Of a DNA stretch of 64,000 nt, positions 16,836 to 26,716 are shown piece after piece; position 1 is the stretch's first letter; each line of letters opens with the position of its first letter. Origin of the DNA: Oceanobacillus kimchii X50 (lineage in GTDB: Bacteria > Bacillota > Bacilli > Bacillales > Amphibacillaceae). The DNA lies in the NCBI RefSeq assembly GCF_000340475.1, contig NZ_CM001792.1:2422921-2486920 (forward strand). Direction: 5' to 3'. The translations under genes and the position numbers were made by a program. The notes below the pieces were generated by a model. That model was given only the letters and a program-made list of their open reading frames with translations, made no database searches and had not been told where the DNA came from.

Positions 16836-18134
16836 TTAAGCTATTTTTGTTATTTTAACTCGTTTAATTTGGAAGCCATCTTTTTCAATAAGTGCAAATT
16901 CATGTCCTTCATATTCCATAACAGTGCCAACATCAGCTTCTAAATTATGAGTAAAGAACCATCCACCAATTGTATCTACTTCATCGTCTTCTAAATAGAT
17001 ATTTAAACGTTGATTAATTTCATCTAAACTTAGTCTTCCTGATACAAGGAATGTATTTTCATCTACCGATTCAAAATCCGGAGTTTCATCTTCATCAAAC
17101 TCATCACGAATATCTCCAACAATTTCCTCTAGAATATCTTCTACCGTTACTAATCCTGCCGTACCACCATATTCATCATTCACGATCGCCATATGAATAC
17201 GTTCTTTCTGCATTTTTAGTAAAAGTTGTTTTATTGGTGTAGCCTCGGAAACATGGATAATTGGACGAATAAACTGTTCAATAGAATTTGGTTTGTCATT
17301 ATCTAATTGTCCAGTAAAGACTTCTTTTAAATTCACTAATCCAATAATATTATCCTTGTCTTCATCAGCCACAGGATACCTCGTAAATTGTCCTTCACGA
17401 ATGATCTCCAAATTTGCCTCGAAACTATCTTCTTTTGAGAAATATACCATTTCCGTACGTGGCACCATAATTTCTCTTGCTACTCTTTCATCAAAATCAA
17501 AAATGTTATTCACGTACATCATTTCTGATTGATTAATTTCACCACTTTTGTAACTGTCTGCTAGAATAAGTCTTAATTCCTCTTCTGTGTGAGTATCTTC
17601 ATGTCCACTCATTGGCTTAAGCCCAACTGCTTTGGTAAGCAACCTTGCTGAACCATTTAAGAACCAAATAAAAGGGAAAAGTAATCGATAGAACCAAGTT
17701 AATGGCCTTGCAACGAATAATGTGACTTTTTCTGCCTTTTGAATTGCTAATGTCTTCGGAGCAAGCTCCCCAACAACCACATGTAGAAATGTTGCAAAAG
17801 CAAACGAAATTGCAATAGAAGCTGTTGTAACGACAGCGCTACTTAAATTAAAATCCTCTAGTACTGGGTGCAACATCCGTTCAAAAGTCGGTTCTGCTAA
17901 ACGTCCAATACCGAGTGCAGTGATTGTGATACCCAACTGACAGGCAGATAAGTATTCATCTAAATGTGTCACTACCCTTTTTGCATAAATAGCACGTTTC
18001 TTACCTTGTTCTATATGTGGTTCTAATTGCGTACTTCGAATTTTAACAATAGCAAATTCTGACATTACAAAAAAAGCGGTTAATGCGATTAATATTGCAA
18101 CCGCAGTTAAATTAATAATCGTCGATATGTCCAA
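16836..18134 (-). CDS. CNNM/CorC-family divalent-cation transporter (hemolysin-like)
   Basis: Membrane protein of 432 aa. A CNNM/DUF21 domain with about four helices (residues 1-190, containing SEFAIVKIRS and EYLSACQLGITITALGIG) is followed by two CBS domains (about 210-335) and a C-terminal CorC/HlyC domain (about 345-430). Homologues (YhdP, YqhB, YugS, MpfA) export magnesium or protect against its excess. Translation begins at a TTG preceded by a weak AGGGA. A much stronger ribosome binding site just upstream drives a small ORF that overlaps this start. An unusual structured leader lies further upstream. Confidence 0.9.
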   Translation of the reverse strand: MDISTIINLTAVAILIALTAFFVMSEFAIVKIRSTQLEPHIEQGKKRAIYAKRVVTHLDEYLSACQLGITITALGIGRLAEPTFERMLHPVLEDFNLSSAVVTTASIAISFAFATFLHVVVGELAPKTLAIQKAEKVTLFVARPLTWFYRLLFPFIWFLNGSARLLTKAVGLKPMSGHEDTHTEEELRLILADSYKSGEINQSEMMYVNNIFDFDERVAREIMVPRTEMVYFSKEDSFEANLEIIREGQFTRYPVADEDKDNIIGLVNLKEVFTGQLDNDKPNSIEQFIRPIIHVSEATPIKQLLLKMQKERIHMAIVNDEYGGTAGLVTVEDILEEIVGDIRDEFDEDETPDFESVDENTFLVSGRLSLDEINQRLNIYLEDDEVDTIGGWFFTHNLEADVGTVMEYEGHEFALIEKDGFQIKRVKITKIA

Positions 18135-18163
18135 TTAAGATCCCTGTACCAAGAATGGCACAA
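18107..18163 (-). CDS. Small upstream ORF overlapping the CNNM start (18 codons)
   Basis: A TTG-initiated frame, LCHSWYRDLNWTYRRLLI followed by a stop codon. It has a near-perfect AGGAGGT exactly 7 nt upstream, far stronger than the site of the main gene, and it overlaps the first 28 bases of the CNNM coding region in another frame. This is the layout of a leader peptide that tunes re-initiation or translational coupling. Tryptophan, tyrosine and arginine are over-represented. Its translation is inferred from the ribosome binding site alone. Confidence 0.5.
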   Translation of the reverse strand: MCHSWYRDLNWTYRRLLI

Positions 18164-18216
18164 GGATTTCACCTCCTGATTTACTTTAAAATAATTCTGT
18201 TAGTAATAAGCACGTT

Positions 18217-18300
18217 GGTGATTCAACCAAATAGGTAGAATGACAGCCTCAGTGCAATGTCTGATGTTGTTATTCACTTTTACCTTCCCATGGAATCACC
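18217..18300 (-). promoter_or_regulatory. Structured RNA leader of unknown class upstream of CNNM gene
   Basis: On the minus strand an outer 8-bp helix (GGTGATTC with GAATCACC) closes an 84-nt element. An inner GGTA/TACC helix and an imperfect AATGACA-type helix lie within it. The element sits 54 bp before the small ORF. It does not match the M-box or another metal riboswitch that I know, and no T-tract terminator lies between it and the gene, so control of translation is more likely than attenuation. Confidence 0.45.
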
Positions 18301-18400
18301 CTCTCTCCTATTCAATATTATAATCTAAATACCTTCAGCATGTCTAGAATATAGATAGAAAATCAAGAACGGTGAATTACCTTTTTAGAAATAAAATTAT

Positions 18401-18440
18401 GCGGACTCGAATCAATATTATTAAAATGATTCAAGTCCGC
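18401..18440 (-). terminator. Terminator of the BCCT transporter gene
   Basis: GCGGACTCGAATCA and TGATTCAAGTCCGC form a 14-bp stem with one non-Watson-Crick position, 15 bp past the stop codon. A moderately T-rich tract follows on the minus strand. Confidence 0.75.
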
Positions 18441-18455
18441 TTTCCAAAATTTAAG

Positions 18456-19946
18456 TTACTTAGAACTGTTATCTTTTTTTATTATTTTCAAGAAAGAAAT
18501 CATTAAGATAATTATTATAATGGTAAATGGTAATGCTGAGGTCAATGCAGCGGTTTGCAGTGCTTCTAAACCACCAGCTAATAGTAGAACAATTGCAATA
18601 GCAGTAATTAACATTCCCCACACAATCTTTGTCACAAGTGCTGGATTCAAACTTCCTTTCGAAGTCATACTACCTAAAATATAAGTAGCCGAGTCTGCGG
18701 AAGTCACAAGGAAAGTAAATATGAGAAAAATAGCTGATACAGACATTAATGTACTTAATGGTAAAGTACCAAATGTCTCGAATAAAGCCACTGCTAAATC
18801 TTCATCCACAGCTTCTGCTATCATTGTACCATTATTCAGATCACTAATTAATGATGTCCCGCCAAATACAGCAATCCATAAACAAGCAATAACAGGTGGA
18901 ACTACTGTAACACCAAAAATATATTCGCGAATGGTTCTACCACGTGAAACTCTGGCTACAAATGCTCCTACAAATGGTGACCACGATATCGCCCATGCCC
19001 AGTAGAATATCGTCCATTCTGTCACCCAAGAATCTCCAGTATATGGGGTCATTCTCAAACTATAATGTACAAAATTTGTAATGTAATCTCCAATCCCTAA
19101 TACAAAAGATTCCAAGATAAATACAGTTGGTCCCATAATAAATACAAATAATAACAGAGCAAGACATAAAGTTAGATTTAATGTACTAAGCCATTTCATA
19201 CCTTTTTTCAGACCGGTAGCGGATGATATCAGATAAACAAGCAACATGGTAACCGCAATTCCTATCTGTACCCATATTGAATTTGAAAGTCCAAATACAG
19301 AATTTAAACCACCATTCATTTGCATAATCCCTAATCCTAATGAAGTAGCTACTCCCATCACGGTTGCGATAACTGCGAATGAATTAACCGTGTTAGCAGT
19401 TAAGCGATTCTTTCCAACTATTGGTTCAATTGCTGTAGATATTAGACCATTTTTATCTTTACGAAACTGATTGAATGCTATAACTAGACCAACTAATGCA
19501 AAAACCGACCATTGACTAATTCCCCAGTTAAAAAATGAATAACCCATAGCGACACGGGCAGCTTCCTCTGTTTGTGCTTCTAATCCAGGAAAGGGTGTAT
19601 TAAAGAAGTGATTCATTGGTTCTGCCACACCCCAGAAAACGAGACCAGAACCAAAACCAGTCGAGAATAGCATTCCAATCCAAGCGAAGAAGGAATATTC
19701 AGGCTTTGAATCAGCAGGGCCAAGCTTGATTTTGCCGTACTTACTGAAAGCTAGCCATACTAAAAATAGAATGAATACAAAAACAGCAAGTAAGTAAAAC
19801 CATCCAAAATTAATGGTAGTAAAATTAAATAATCTATTAGCAACAGACTCAAATTTTCCCGAAGTTATAGCTCCTATAATTACTAGTATTAATATAAATA
19901 TAGAGGATACAAAAAATACTGGATTTATAAACTTATGTTTATTCAT
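18456..19946 (-). CDS. BCCT-family compatible-solute transporter
   Basis: Betaine/carnitine/choline transporter (496 aa) with about twelve hydrophobic helices. It carries the family tryptophan-rich block TIFYWAWAISWSPFVGAFVARVSRGRTIREYIFG. It resembles OpuD/LcoP-type carriers that import glycine betaine or related osmolytes with sodium. The ATG follows AAGGACTAACTG. It stands alone between terminators. Exact substrate cannot be told from sequence; a salt-stress role fits the likely halotolerant host. Confidence 0.88.
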   Translation of the reverse strand: MNKHKFINPVFFVSSIFILILVIIGAITSGKFESVANRLFNFTTINFGWFYLLAVFVFILFLVWLAFSKYGKIKLGPADSKPEYSFFAWIGMLFSTGFGSGLVFWGVAEPMNHFFNTPFPGLEAQTEEAARVAMGYSFFNWGISQWSVFALVGLVIAFNQFRKDKNGLISTAIEPIVGKNRLTANTVNSFAVIATVMGVATSLGLGIMQMNGGLNSVFGLSNSIWVQIGIAVTMLLVYLISSATGLKKGMKWLSTLNLTLCLALLLFVFIMGPTVFILESFVLGIGDYITNFVHYSLRMTPYTGDSWVTEWTIFYWAWAISWSPFVGAFVARVSRGRTIREYIFGVTVVPPVIACLWIAVFGGTSLISDLNNGTMIAEAVDEDLAVALFETFGTLPLSTLMSVSAIFLIFTFLVTSADSATYILGSMTSKGSLNPALVTKIVWGMLITAIAIVLLLAGGLEALQTAALTSALPFTIIIIILMISFLKIIKKDNSSK

Positions 19947-20163
19947 CAGTTAGTCCTTTCTTGGTTTTTTATGTATGATAACGATAACTTATATATATCC
20001 GATTATTAAATGACTTAAACCATATTTCGCCTGATTATGGTGTATTGGTTCATAAAGTAAAACCTCGTTCAATGGTTTTTTTCGTTCATCCAATGGAATG
20101 TTAGTACCATGAAGCTATAACTTAAATGCCTTTGAATAAACTTAGATATCTACGGAAAAATAT

Positions 20164-20199
20164 AAAAAACCATAAGGGAAATTTCCCTTATGGTTTTTT
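20164..20199 (-). terminator. Terminator of the NlpC/P60 hydrolase gene
   Basis: A perfect uninterrupted 36-bp palindrome centred on AAATTT, with A- and T-runs on both sides. It works on paper in both directions. Confidence 0.85.
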
Positions 20200-20216
20200 T
20201 CAATATTATAGTTTAT

Positions 20217-21443
20217 TTAACGTACACTACGTACATGCCCACTAAATTTGTCTGCCCAGTAACCGCTCGTCATGTCAGCAACTGCAAGACCAGTTGAATT
20301 TTGTGCACCAATAAATTGTCCTCCACCTAAGTAGATACCAACGTGTCCATTTGTTTTATACGTATCAAAGAATACGATATCCCCAGGCTGCATATTGCTA
20401 GCAGATACTTTCGATCCAGTGCTAGCTAATGCTGAAGTACTTGATGGAATTGAAATTCCTCCCTGAGCAAAAGCCCAAGAAACAAATCCAGAACAATCAA
20501 ATCCGCTTGGTGATTTTCCACCCCAAACATATGGTGTTCCTAGATGATTAAACCCAGCATTAATTGCTGTACTTACACCACCAGATCCAGAAGTTCTTGT
20601 TACATTATTATTATCTGATTTTGAATCTGTTCCAACACTAGCACTTGCTACTGTTGTATTTGGTGCAGGTGAAGTAGCAGTACTTAAACTTCTTTCAACA
20701 TCCTTTTCTAAGGTAGCCAATTTAGAGTCTTCAACTTCTAGTTCATTTTTCATTGCCACTAGGTTGTCTTCTTTTTCTTTCAAGTCGTCTTTCTTCACTT
20801 CATTCTCTGACTTCTGTTCTTCAATTGTTGCAAGCATCCCTTTAATTTCAACTTCCATTTCTTTTAAATCATCAAGTTTAGAAACTACTTCATCTTGTTT
20901 TGTTTCCACTTCTTTTTTATCTGCTTCTTGTTGTTCAATTAAAGATGTATCTGAATCAGTAATTTTATTGACAGCTTGTACACGGTTAATGAAATCACCA
21001 AAGTCTTGTGCTCCAAAAATTACTTCTAAATATGTAATCTCTCCACCACTTTGCTGTAAAGATATAGCGCGTTCTTTTAAGATTTCATAACGCTTTTCAA
21101 TTGCCTCTTCTAACTCTGCAATTTCTTCTTCTAACTTCTCAACTTCAGCTTCTTGCTCTGAAATCTTGTCCTGAGTTTCATCCATTTTGTTTTCATTTTC
21201 TTTTAGTGCTTTATCCACACGTTCAATTTCTTTATTAAGTTCCTCTAACTCAATAAGTACATCTGCTATCTCGCTTTCGGCATCAGATAAATCTGCTTTA
21301 ATAGCATCTCGATCTTCTTGAATTTGTGATTGTTGTGATTCTAAATCCTCAATTGTTTCTGCATGTGCGACACCTGTGAACAAAGTACTGCTTAACCCAA
21401 CTACAGTTGCCGTAGTTAATGTAAATATTACCTTTTTCAACAT
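20217..21443 (-). CDS. Secreted DL-endopeptidase (CwlO-like, PcsB coiled coil + NlpC/P60)
   Basis: Secreted wall hydrolase (408 aa). A signal peptide ends at AHA around residue 28. A long coiled coil of the PcsB_N/CwlO type spans about 30-245, with the conserved block YLEVIFGAQDFGDFINRV. A Ser/Thr/Asn linker leads to a C-terminal NlpC/P60 domain. The catalytic pair is C317 (GFDCSGF) and H367 (NGHVGIYLG). CwlO-type enzymes cut peptidoglycan stem peptides for lateral growth and are switched on by FtsEX through the coiled coil. A candidate WalR box lies upstream. A paralogue with the same coiled coil is at 32130-33347. Confidence 0.88.
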   Translation of the reverse strand: MLKKVIFTLTTATVVGLSSTLFTGVAHAETIEDLESQQSQIQEDRDAIKADLSDAESEIADVLIELEELNKEIERVDKALKENENKMDETQDKISEQEAEVEKLEEEIAELEEAIEKRYEILKERAISLQQSGGEITYLEVIFGAQDFGDFINRVQAVNKITDSDTSLIEQQEADKKEVETKQDEVVSKLDDLKEMEVEIKGMLATIEEQKSENEVKKDDLKEKEDNLVAMKNELEVEDSKLATLEKDVERSLSTATSPAPNTTVASASVGTDSKSDNNNVTRTSGSGGVSTAINAGFNHLGTPYVWGGKSPSGFDCSGFVSWAFAQGGISIPSSTSALASTGSKVSASNMQPGDIVFFDTYKTNGHVGIYLGGGQFIGAQNSTGLAVADMTSGYWADKFSGHVRSVR

Positions 21444-21589
21444 TTTTTCCTCGCTTCCCTATTACACTGCAATTCTCTAAGACTATTTATGTATGATTGT
21501 GAGAAAGTCCTATGCAGTTTTATATATTTAAACACATTATGTATATTTTCTAGGTAATATGAAGTATAACATTGGAAAATGTCATGCAT

Positions 21590-21606
21590 ATTATAGAAAT
21601 GTTACA
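21590..21606 (-). promoter_or_regulatory. Candidate WalR box
   Basis: On the minus strand TGTAAC-N5-TATAAT matches the WalR direct repeat TGTWAH-N5-TGTWAH with one mismatch in the second half. It lies about 150 bp upstream of the CwlO-like gene, a known WalRK target type in Bacillus. The match alone is weak evidence. Confidence 0.4.
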
Positions 21607-21644
21607 GTTATATTTCAATTTCGACAAATACTGCCACGACAGTC

Positions 21645-21685
21645 AAAAAAATCTGTTCACTATTAAAATGGTGAACAGATTTTTT
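21645..21685 (-). terminator. Terminator of the aceBA operon
   Basis: AAAAAAATCTGTTCAC and GTGAACAGATTTTTT form a long stem with a 10-nt loop just after the aceA stop codon. Confidence 0.85.
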
Positions 21686-21690
21686 CTTAT

Positions 21691-22977
21691 TTATTTGTAA
21701 GAACTTGTAAATTGTTCGGTTTCGGTTGAACCTGCTAATGCTATAGTAGAAGCATTACCACCAGAAATGACTTGTGCAACTTCATCAAAATAACCTGTTC
21801 CTACTTCTCTCTGATGTCTTGTAGCTGTATACCCGTCTTTCTCACTTGAAAATTCCGCTTGCTGTAATTCGGAATAAGCTGCCATACCGGATTGTTTATA
21901 CTTTTTAGCTAAATCGAACATACTGTAATTTAAAGCATGAAAACCTGCTAATGTTACAAATTGGAATTTATAACCTAATTTTCCTAACTCTTTTTGGAAA
22001 TCTGCAATCTCTTGATCTGAAAGTTTTTTCTTCCAATTAAATGATGGTGAACAATTATATGCGAGTAATTTATTAGGAAACTTTTCGTGTATAGCTTTAG
22101 CAAATCTTCTAGCTTCCTCCATATTTGGTTCTGATGTTTCACACCAAATCAAATCAGCATAAGGAGCATATGCAAGCCCCCTTGATATTGCTTGCTCGAT
22201 TCCTGGCTGTGTTTTATAAAAACCTTCTATCGTTCTCTCTCCAGTAAGAAATGAATGATCATATTCATCTATATCACTAGTTATCATATCCGCTGCATTT
22301 GCATCTGTACGTGCGATGATAATACTTGGTGTTCCCATCACATCTGCTGCAAATCTGGCTGCAATTAAATTCCGAACTGCATTCTGTGTTGGTAACAACA
22401 CTTTACCTCCTAAATGACCACATTTCTTTTCAGAAGATAACTGATCTTCAAAATGAACAGCCGCAGCCCCCGCTTCAATCATTGATTTCATCAATTCAAA
22501 CACGTTTAATTGTCCTCCAAAACCCGCTTCTGCATCCGCTACTATAGGAGCATACCAATCAATATCATTCTTACCTTCAGAATAATGAATCTGATCCGAT
22601 CGTTGTAGTGCTTGATTGATTCTTTTCACTACCTGAGGGACACTATTTGCGGGATACAGACTTTGATCAGGATACATTTCTCCTGCTATATTTGCATCAG
22701 CAGCAACCTGCCATCCACTTAAATAAATTGCTTTAAGTCCCGCTTTCACTTGTTGAACCGCTTGATTTCCGGTAAGTGCACCTAAAGCATTTACATAGTC
22801 TTCTTCATTAATTAATTTCCATAACTTCGAAGCACCTCGAGTCGCTAAAGTATGCGTTATATCAATAGACCCTCTAAGACGTATTACATCTTCTGCTTTA
22901 TATGGACGTTCAACCCCCGCCCATCGAATATCCTCTTCCCAGTGTCTTGTTAAATTCTCTACTCTTTTATTTGTCAT
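21691..22977 (-). CDS. aceA: Isocitrate lyase
   Basis: Glyoxylate-shunt enzyme (428 aa) that splits isocitrate into succinate and glyoxylate. The signature K184-K-C-G-H188 with the catalytic cysteine is present, and so are the substrate-binding blocks ([37 protein letters not shown]). The start follows AGGAGGATGTGTAA and overlaps aceB by 11 bp, so the two are cotranscribed and coupled. It lets the cell grow on acetate or fatty acids by bypassing the decarboxylating TCA steps. B. subtilis itself lacks this pair. Confidence 0.95.
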   Translation of the reverse strand: MTNKRVENLTRHWEEDIRWAGVERPYKAEDVIRLRGSIDITHTLATRGASKLWKLINEEDYVNALGALTGNQAVQQVKAGLKAIYLSGWQVAADANIAGEMYPDQSLYPANSVPQVVKRINQALQRSDQIHYSEGKNDIDWYAPIVADAEAGFGGQLNVFELMKSMIEAGAAAVHFEDQLSSEKKCGHLGGKVLLPTQNAVRNLIAARFAADVMGTPSIIIARTDANAADMITSDIDEYDHSFLTGERTIEGFYKTQPGIEQAISRGLAYAPYADLIWCETSEPNMEEARRFAKAIHEKFPNKLLAYNCSPSFNWKKKLSDQEIADFQKELGKLGYKFQFVTLAGFHALNYSMFDLAKKYKQSGMAAYSELQQAEFSSEKDGYTATRHQREVGTGYFDEVAQVISGGNASTIALAGSTETEQFTSSYK

Positions 22978-24568
22978 TTACACATCCTCCTTCATTTAAT
23001 TGATGATAAGCTGGTAAAGTTAAAAATTCTTCAAATTCTTTTTGTTTGATTAAAGATAGAAATAGATTAGTAGCCTCGTATACGTGTTCCGATTCCATAT
23101 TTTCTGTTCCTAAGTTTTCTTCAAATAGAACTACTTCATCTACCATATCCTTGACTAATTTAAAAGTGATTTGTTGTTCATTATCCATAATTGCTTCATT
23201 TTGTATCCACTGCCATATTTGTGCCCTCGATATTTCAGCTGTTGCTGCATCTTCCATTAGATTATTAATTGGAACAGCCCCACGCCCTGATAACCAGGCC
23301 GCCATATATTGAATTCCAACGGTAATATTTGTACGCAACCCTTCTATAGTTATTGGCCCAGTCGGTAGCTGTAAAAGATCATTTGCTGTAATGTGTATAT
23401 CTTCTCGTTTTCTATTAATCTGGTTAGCTGCAGGCATACCTAAATCAAAAACATCTTTTACTAGTTGAACCATACCTGGATGCGCTACCCATGTCCCATC
23501 ATGCCCATCACGTACTTCTCGTTCTTTATCTTTTTTTACTTTCTCAAATGCTTGACGATTTAATTCTTTATTATTCTTCACAGGAATTTGAGCAGCCATT
23601 CCACCAATTGCATGCGCGTTTCTTCGATGGCAAGTTTGAATTGCTAATAAAGAATACGAGCGCATAAAAGGAGTTTCCATCGTTACCGTCGAACGATCAG
23701 GTAATAGCATAGCAGGATCACTTTGATTCTTTTTAATGAAACTAAAAATATAATCCCATCTACCACAATTCAAACCTGCTGAATGATGGCGTAGCTCATA
23801 TAAAATCTCATCCATTTCAAATGCAGCAGTAATTGTTTCAATCAGCACAGTAGCTTTAATTGTTCCCTGTGGAATACCAATTTCGTTTTGGGCAAAAACA
23901 AATACATCATTCCAAAGACGCGCTTCTAAATAATTTTCCATTTTAGGCAAATAAAAGTATGGTCCAGATCCGCTCCGTATTAATTCTTTGGCATTATGGA
24001 AAAAATACAATCCAAAATCTACTAAACTAGCAGACATAGGCTCATTTTCAACTTTAATGTGTCGCTCTTCGAGATGCCATCCCCTAGGCCGAACAATTAG
24101 TACAGCCGTTTTATCATTCAAACGATATTCTTTTCCCCGGTTATCAAAAAAATCAATTTCTCTTCGAATTGCGTCTTTTAGATTACGTTGTCCCTGCATC
24201 ATATTCTCCCAAGTTGGAGAACTAGCATCTTCAAAATCTGCCATAAAAGTATTAGCACCTGAATTTAAAGCATTGATAATCATTTTTCTATCTACAGGTC
24301 CAGTAATCTCGACTCTTCTATCTTTTAAATCTTTTGGTACTGGATCAATTTCCCAATCTGATTCTCGTATATGTTTGGTTAGTGATAGAAAATTTAACTT
24401 TTCTCCATCAGCCAATCTTTTTTGTTTTTCTTGTCTTTCATCAAGTAATTCTTTTCTTCGCTGATTAAAATGTTGGTGTAATAAAAACAAAAACCCTCGC
24501 GCTTCAGTAGTTAGAACATCTTCGTATTTTACTTTTGAAGAACTTTGTAGTATAGATACATCATTCAT
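22967..24568 (-). CDS. aceB: Malate synthase A
   Basis: Glyoxylate-shunt enzyme (533 aa) that condenses glyoxylate with acetyl-CoA to malate. Recognisable blocks are the [17 protein letters not shown] glutamate region, [22 protein letters not shown], and [11 protein letters not shown]. The catalytic base region is [17 protein letters not shown]. The ATG at 24568 follows GGTGGTGAAGG. It is followed by aceA with an 11-bp overlap and preceded by a zinc-ribbon microprotein gene 77 bp upstream on the same strand. Confidence 0.95.
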   Translation of the reverse strand: MNDVSILQSSSKVKYEDVLTTEARGFLFLLHQHFNQRRKELLDERQEKQKRLADGEKLNFLSLTKHIRESDWEIDPVPKDLKDRRVEITGPVDRKMIINALNSGANTFMADFEDASSPTWENMMQGQRNLKDAIRREIDFFDNRGKEYRLNDKTAVLIVRPRGWHLEERHIKVENEPMSASLVDFGLYFFHNAKELIRSGSGPYFYLPKMENYLEARLWNDVFVFAQNEIGIPQGTIKATVLIETITAAFEMDEILYELRHHSAGLNCGRWDYIFSFIKKNQSDPAMLLPDRSTVTMETPFMRSYSLLAIQTCHRRNAHAIGGMAAQIPVKNNKELNRQAFEKVKKDKEREVRDGHDGTWVAHPGMVQLVKDVFDLGMPAANQINRKREDIHITANDLLQLPTGPITIEGLRTNITVGIQYMAAWLSGRGAVPINNLMEDAATAEISRAQIWQWIQNEAIMDNEQQITFKLVKDMVDEVVLFEENLGTENMESEHVYEATNLFLSLIKQKEFEEFLTLPAYHQLNEGGCVNDK

Positions 24569-24645
24569 AAAATAACCTTCACCACCTGTATTATAATAAT
24601 AAATAAATATCAATTTTTGTTATATAACAATTGACACAAAAAAAT

Positions 24646-24747
24646 TTACTCTGCTTTTTTAGAAAGACAATAATCACATTCTAGTGATGTTTGCTTTGCA
24701 TCCATCGGAATACCACAATCAGGACACAGCACCTGTTTTTCAGACAT
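24646..24747 (-). CDS. Zinc-ribbon microprotein (33 aa)
   Basis: A 33-residue protein that is almost entirely a zinc ribbon: C8-x2-C11 and C24-x2-C27 (VLCPDCG ... LECDYCLSKK). An AGGAGG lies 7 nt upstream. It resembles the small YhfH-like proteins annotated in Bacillaceae. It stands directly ahead of aceBA on the same strand, with no clear terminator between, so it may be the first gene of that transcript. The role is unknown. Confidence 0.65.
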   Translation of the reverse strand: MSEKQVLCPDCGIPMDAKQTSLECDYCLSKKAE

Positions 24748-24969
24748 TTGAAAACCTCCTTTTATATAACAGGTTAATAATTTATAATTTTGTTATAATA
24801 CAGTTTATAAAAATATTTTCTATTTTGCAACACTTTTTTGAAAAAAATTTGAAATTTACTCAATAAGGGTGGAAAATAGAAATATTACTTGAATCAATCT
24901 CATAAATAACATGGGGCATAACACTAATGAAATTGACTCACTTAGGTAAAGAATGGAGATTTTATAATC

Positions 24970-26016
24970 GTGAAACTTCGGTCATTTATTGGTAGCAGAG
25001 TAATTAAAACTGGTATAGCTGTTCTTTTAACAGCTTATATTTGCAAATGGATTGGATGGTCTCCTGTATTCGCTGTTATCACTGCCATTGTAACCATTGA
25101 ACCCACCGTTTCTGATTCTATACGAAAAGGGTTGATACGATTTCCTGCTTCTGGAATTGGAGCAGCATATGCAGTATTATTTATTGCTTTGTTTGGAAAT
25201 TCACCGGTGACATACGCTCTATCTGCAGTTTTCACAATCTCTACCTGCTTTCGTCTTAAATTACATGATGGATTGTTAGTTGCCACGATTACTTCTGTTG
25301 CAATGGTAGATGTTATTCATAGTAATTATTTGATGGAATTTTTTATTAGACTATTTACAACAACAATCGGTTTATCTGTATCTACATTAGTAAATATGTT
25401 CTTACTTCCACCTGATTATCAAAAAAACATTCAATCTAAAGTAACATCCATTGCTCAAGAATTAGGTGTACTAACAAAAGATATATATCACTGCCTTTTA
25501 CTTACAGATGAAAAAAGTAACGAGAGTAAATATTTAAATAGGTTATTGGAATTAGATAAAATAATAATTAGAGCTGAAATTTTAAGTAGGTATCAAACAA
25601 ATGATACAAAATATCATTTCACCGAATATAATCAAGAAAAATTTAAAGATTTAAAAACACAGTTACATTTTTTAAGAATTATGCATTATCATATAACGAA
25701 TGTTATTGATCATCCTAAAGGTCGAATAAACGTAAATGAGGATGAAAAAAATGAACTAATGATTGTATCCTCCTATATTGCACAAGTATTAAAAAAAGAG
25801 ATTGCTTTTAATAGCAATGATATACAAGATAAAAGAACCCGGTTGAATAAATTATTTTGGAAAGAAAAACATAGAACGCATGAACTGAGCAAAGATATGT
25901 TAAATAAACTCCCATTCGAGTTAGTAATGCTTTATGAATTAATTTCTATATTAGAACTAACGGAAGATTATTATATGACAGAGGAACTAAATGAAGAAAA
26001 CGTCAACCTAAACTAG
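24970..26016 (+). CDS. Aromatic-acid-exporter-family (FUSC-like) membrane protein
   Basis: A 348-aa protein. The N-terminal half (residues 1-150) has about five to six hydrophobic helices and the family block FAVITAIVTIEPTVSDSIRKG. The C-terminal half is soluble and helical (about 155-345, Lys/Glu-rich). This is the ArAE_1/YqjA architecture of Firmicutes, a relative of FUSC-type exporters. Translation starts at GTG after GGAGATTTTATAATC. The substrate is unknown. It ends inside a shared bidirectional terminator with dedA. Confidence 0.78.
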   Translation: MKLRSFIGSRVIKTGIAVLLTAYICKWIGWSPVFAVITAIVTIEPTVSDSIRKGLIRFPASGIGAAYAVLFIALFGNSPVTYALSAVFTISTCFRLKLHDGLLVATITSVAMVDVIHSNYLMEFFIRLFTTTIGLSVSTLVNMFLLPPDYQKNIQSKVTSIAQELGVLTKDIYHCLLLTDEKSNESKYLNRLLELDKIIIRAEILSRYQTNDTKYHFTEYNQEKFKDLKTQLHFLRIMHYHITNVIDHPKGRINVNEDEKNELMIVSSYIAQVLKKEIAFNSNDIQDKRTRLNKLFWKEKHRTHELSKDMLNKLPFELVMLYELISILELTEDYYMTEELNEENVNLN

Positions 26017-26032
26017 CGCTGACGTTTTCTTC
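25993..26032. terminator. Bidirectional terminator embedded in two coding ends
   Basis: GAAGAAAACGTCA and its exact complement form a 13-bp stem with a 14-nt loop. The two stop codons overlap here by 4 bp, so the stem encodes the last codons of both convergent proteins. Confidence 0.75.
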
Positions 26033-26621
26033 TAATAAAGATAATAGTAATTACTACAAGTACTAAAATAATAACAATATATACAAATCTTGAATATCCA
26101 TGCATAAATCCTAATATCTGCTGCCAGTTTTCTCCTAAAATAACACCAAAACTAATTAATATAACATTCCATAAAATTGTACCAACGGTAGTTAGTAAAA
26201 TAAAAACAGGGAAATTCATCCTCGTCATACCAGCTGGAATAGATATAAGACTTCTTATTACCGGTACCATTCTACAGAAAAAGACCGTCCAATAACCACG
26301 CTGATGAAACCAATTATCTGCTCGCTGTACATCTGACTTTTTCAAGCGAATCCAATGCCCATAACGATCTATTATTCTCTCTAATCGAGGTATGTCTAAA
26401 ACTGTTCCAATACAATAAAGAATCATAGAACCTATTACAGATCCCAAGGTAGCAACAGTTACAACACCTATTACCGTTAGATTTGTATAGGTTGTTAAAA
26501 ATCCACCAAATGGTAATACAATTTCTGATGGAATAGGTGGAAAAATATTTTCTAATGCCATCATTAAAAAAATCCCTAGGTAACCTAGCTGTTCCATAAT
26601 AGCCGTAACCCAATCATTCAT
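26013..26621 (-). CDS. DedA-family membrane protein
   Basis: DedA/VTT-domain protein (202 aa) with about five hydrophobic segments. The motif ENIFPPIPSEIVLPFGGFL is near the N-terminus, and FFCRMVPVIRSLISIPAGMTRM is the re-entrant arginine block. Family members help flip undecaprenyl phosphate or phosphatidylethanolamine and maintain proton-motive force. The ATG follows AAAGGAG. It is downstream of an LLM oxidoreductase on the same strand with a 95-bp gap. Confidence 0.88.
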   Translation of the reverse strand: MNDWVTAIMEQLGYLGIFLMMALENIFPPIPSEIVLPFGGFLTTYTNLTVIGVVTVATLGSVIGSMILYCIGTVLDIPRLERIIDRYGHWIRLKKSDVQRADNWFHQRGYWTVFFCRMVPVIRSLISIPAGMTRMNFPVFILLTTVGTILWNVILISFGVILGENWQQILGFMHGYSRFVYIVIILVLVVITIIFIRRKRQR

Positions 26622-26716
26622 CTTTCTGCTCTCCTTTATAGCTTGTCCATGTAGTCCATTATATGTCTTCGATAAAAGACGTATGCTATAAACGGAATCT
26701 GACGTAGATGCTCAAA

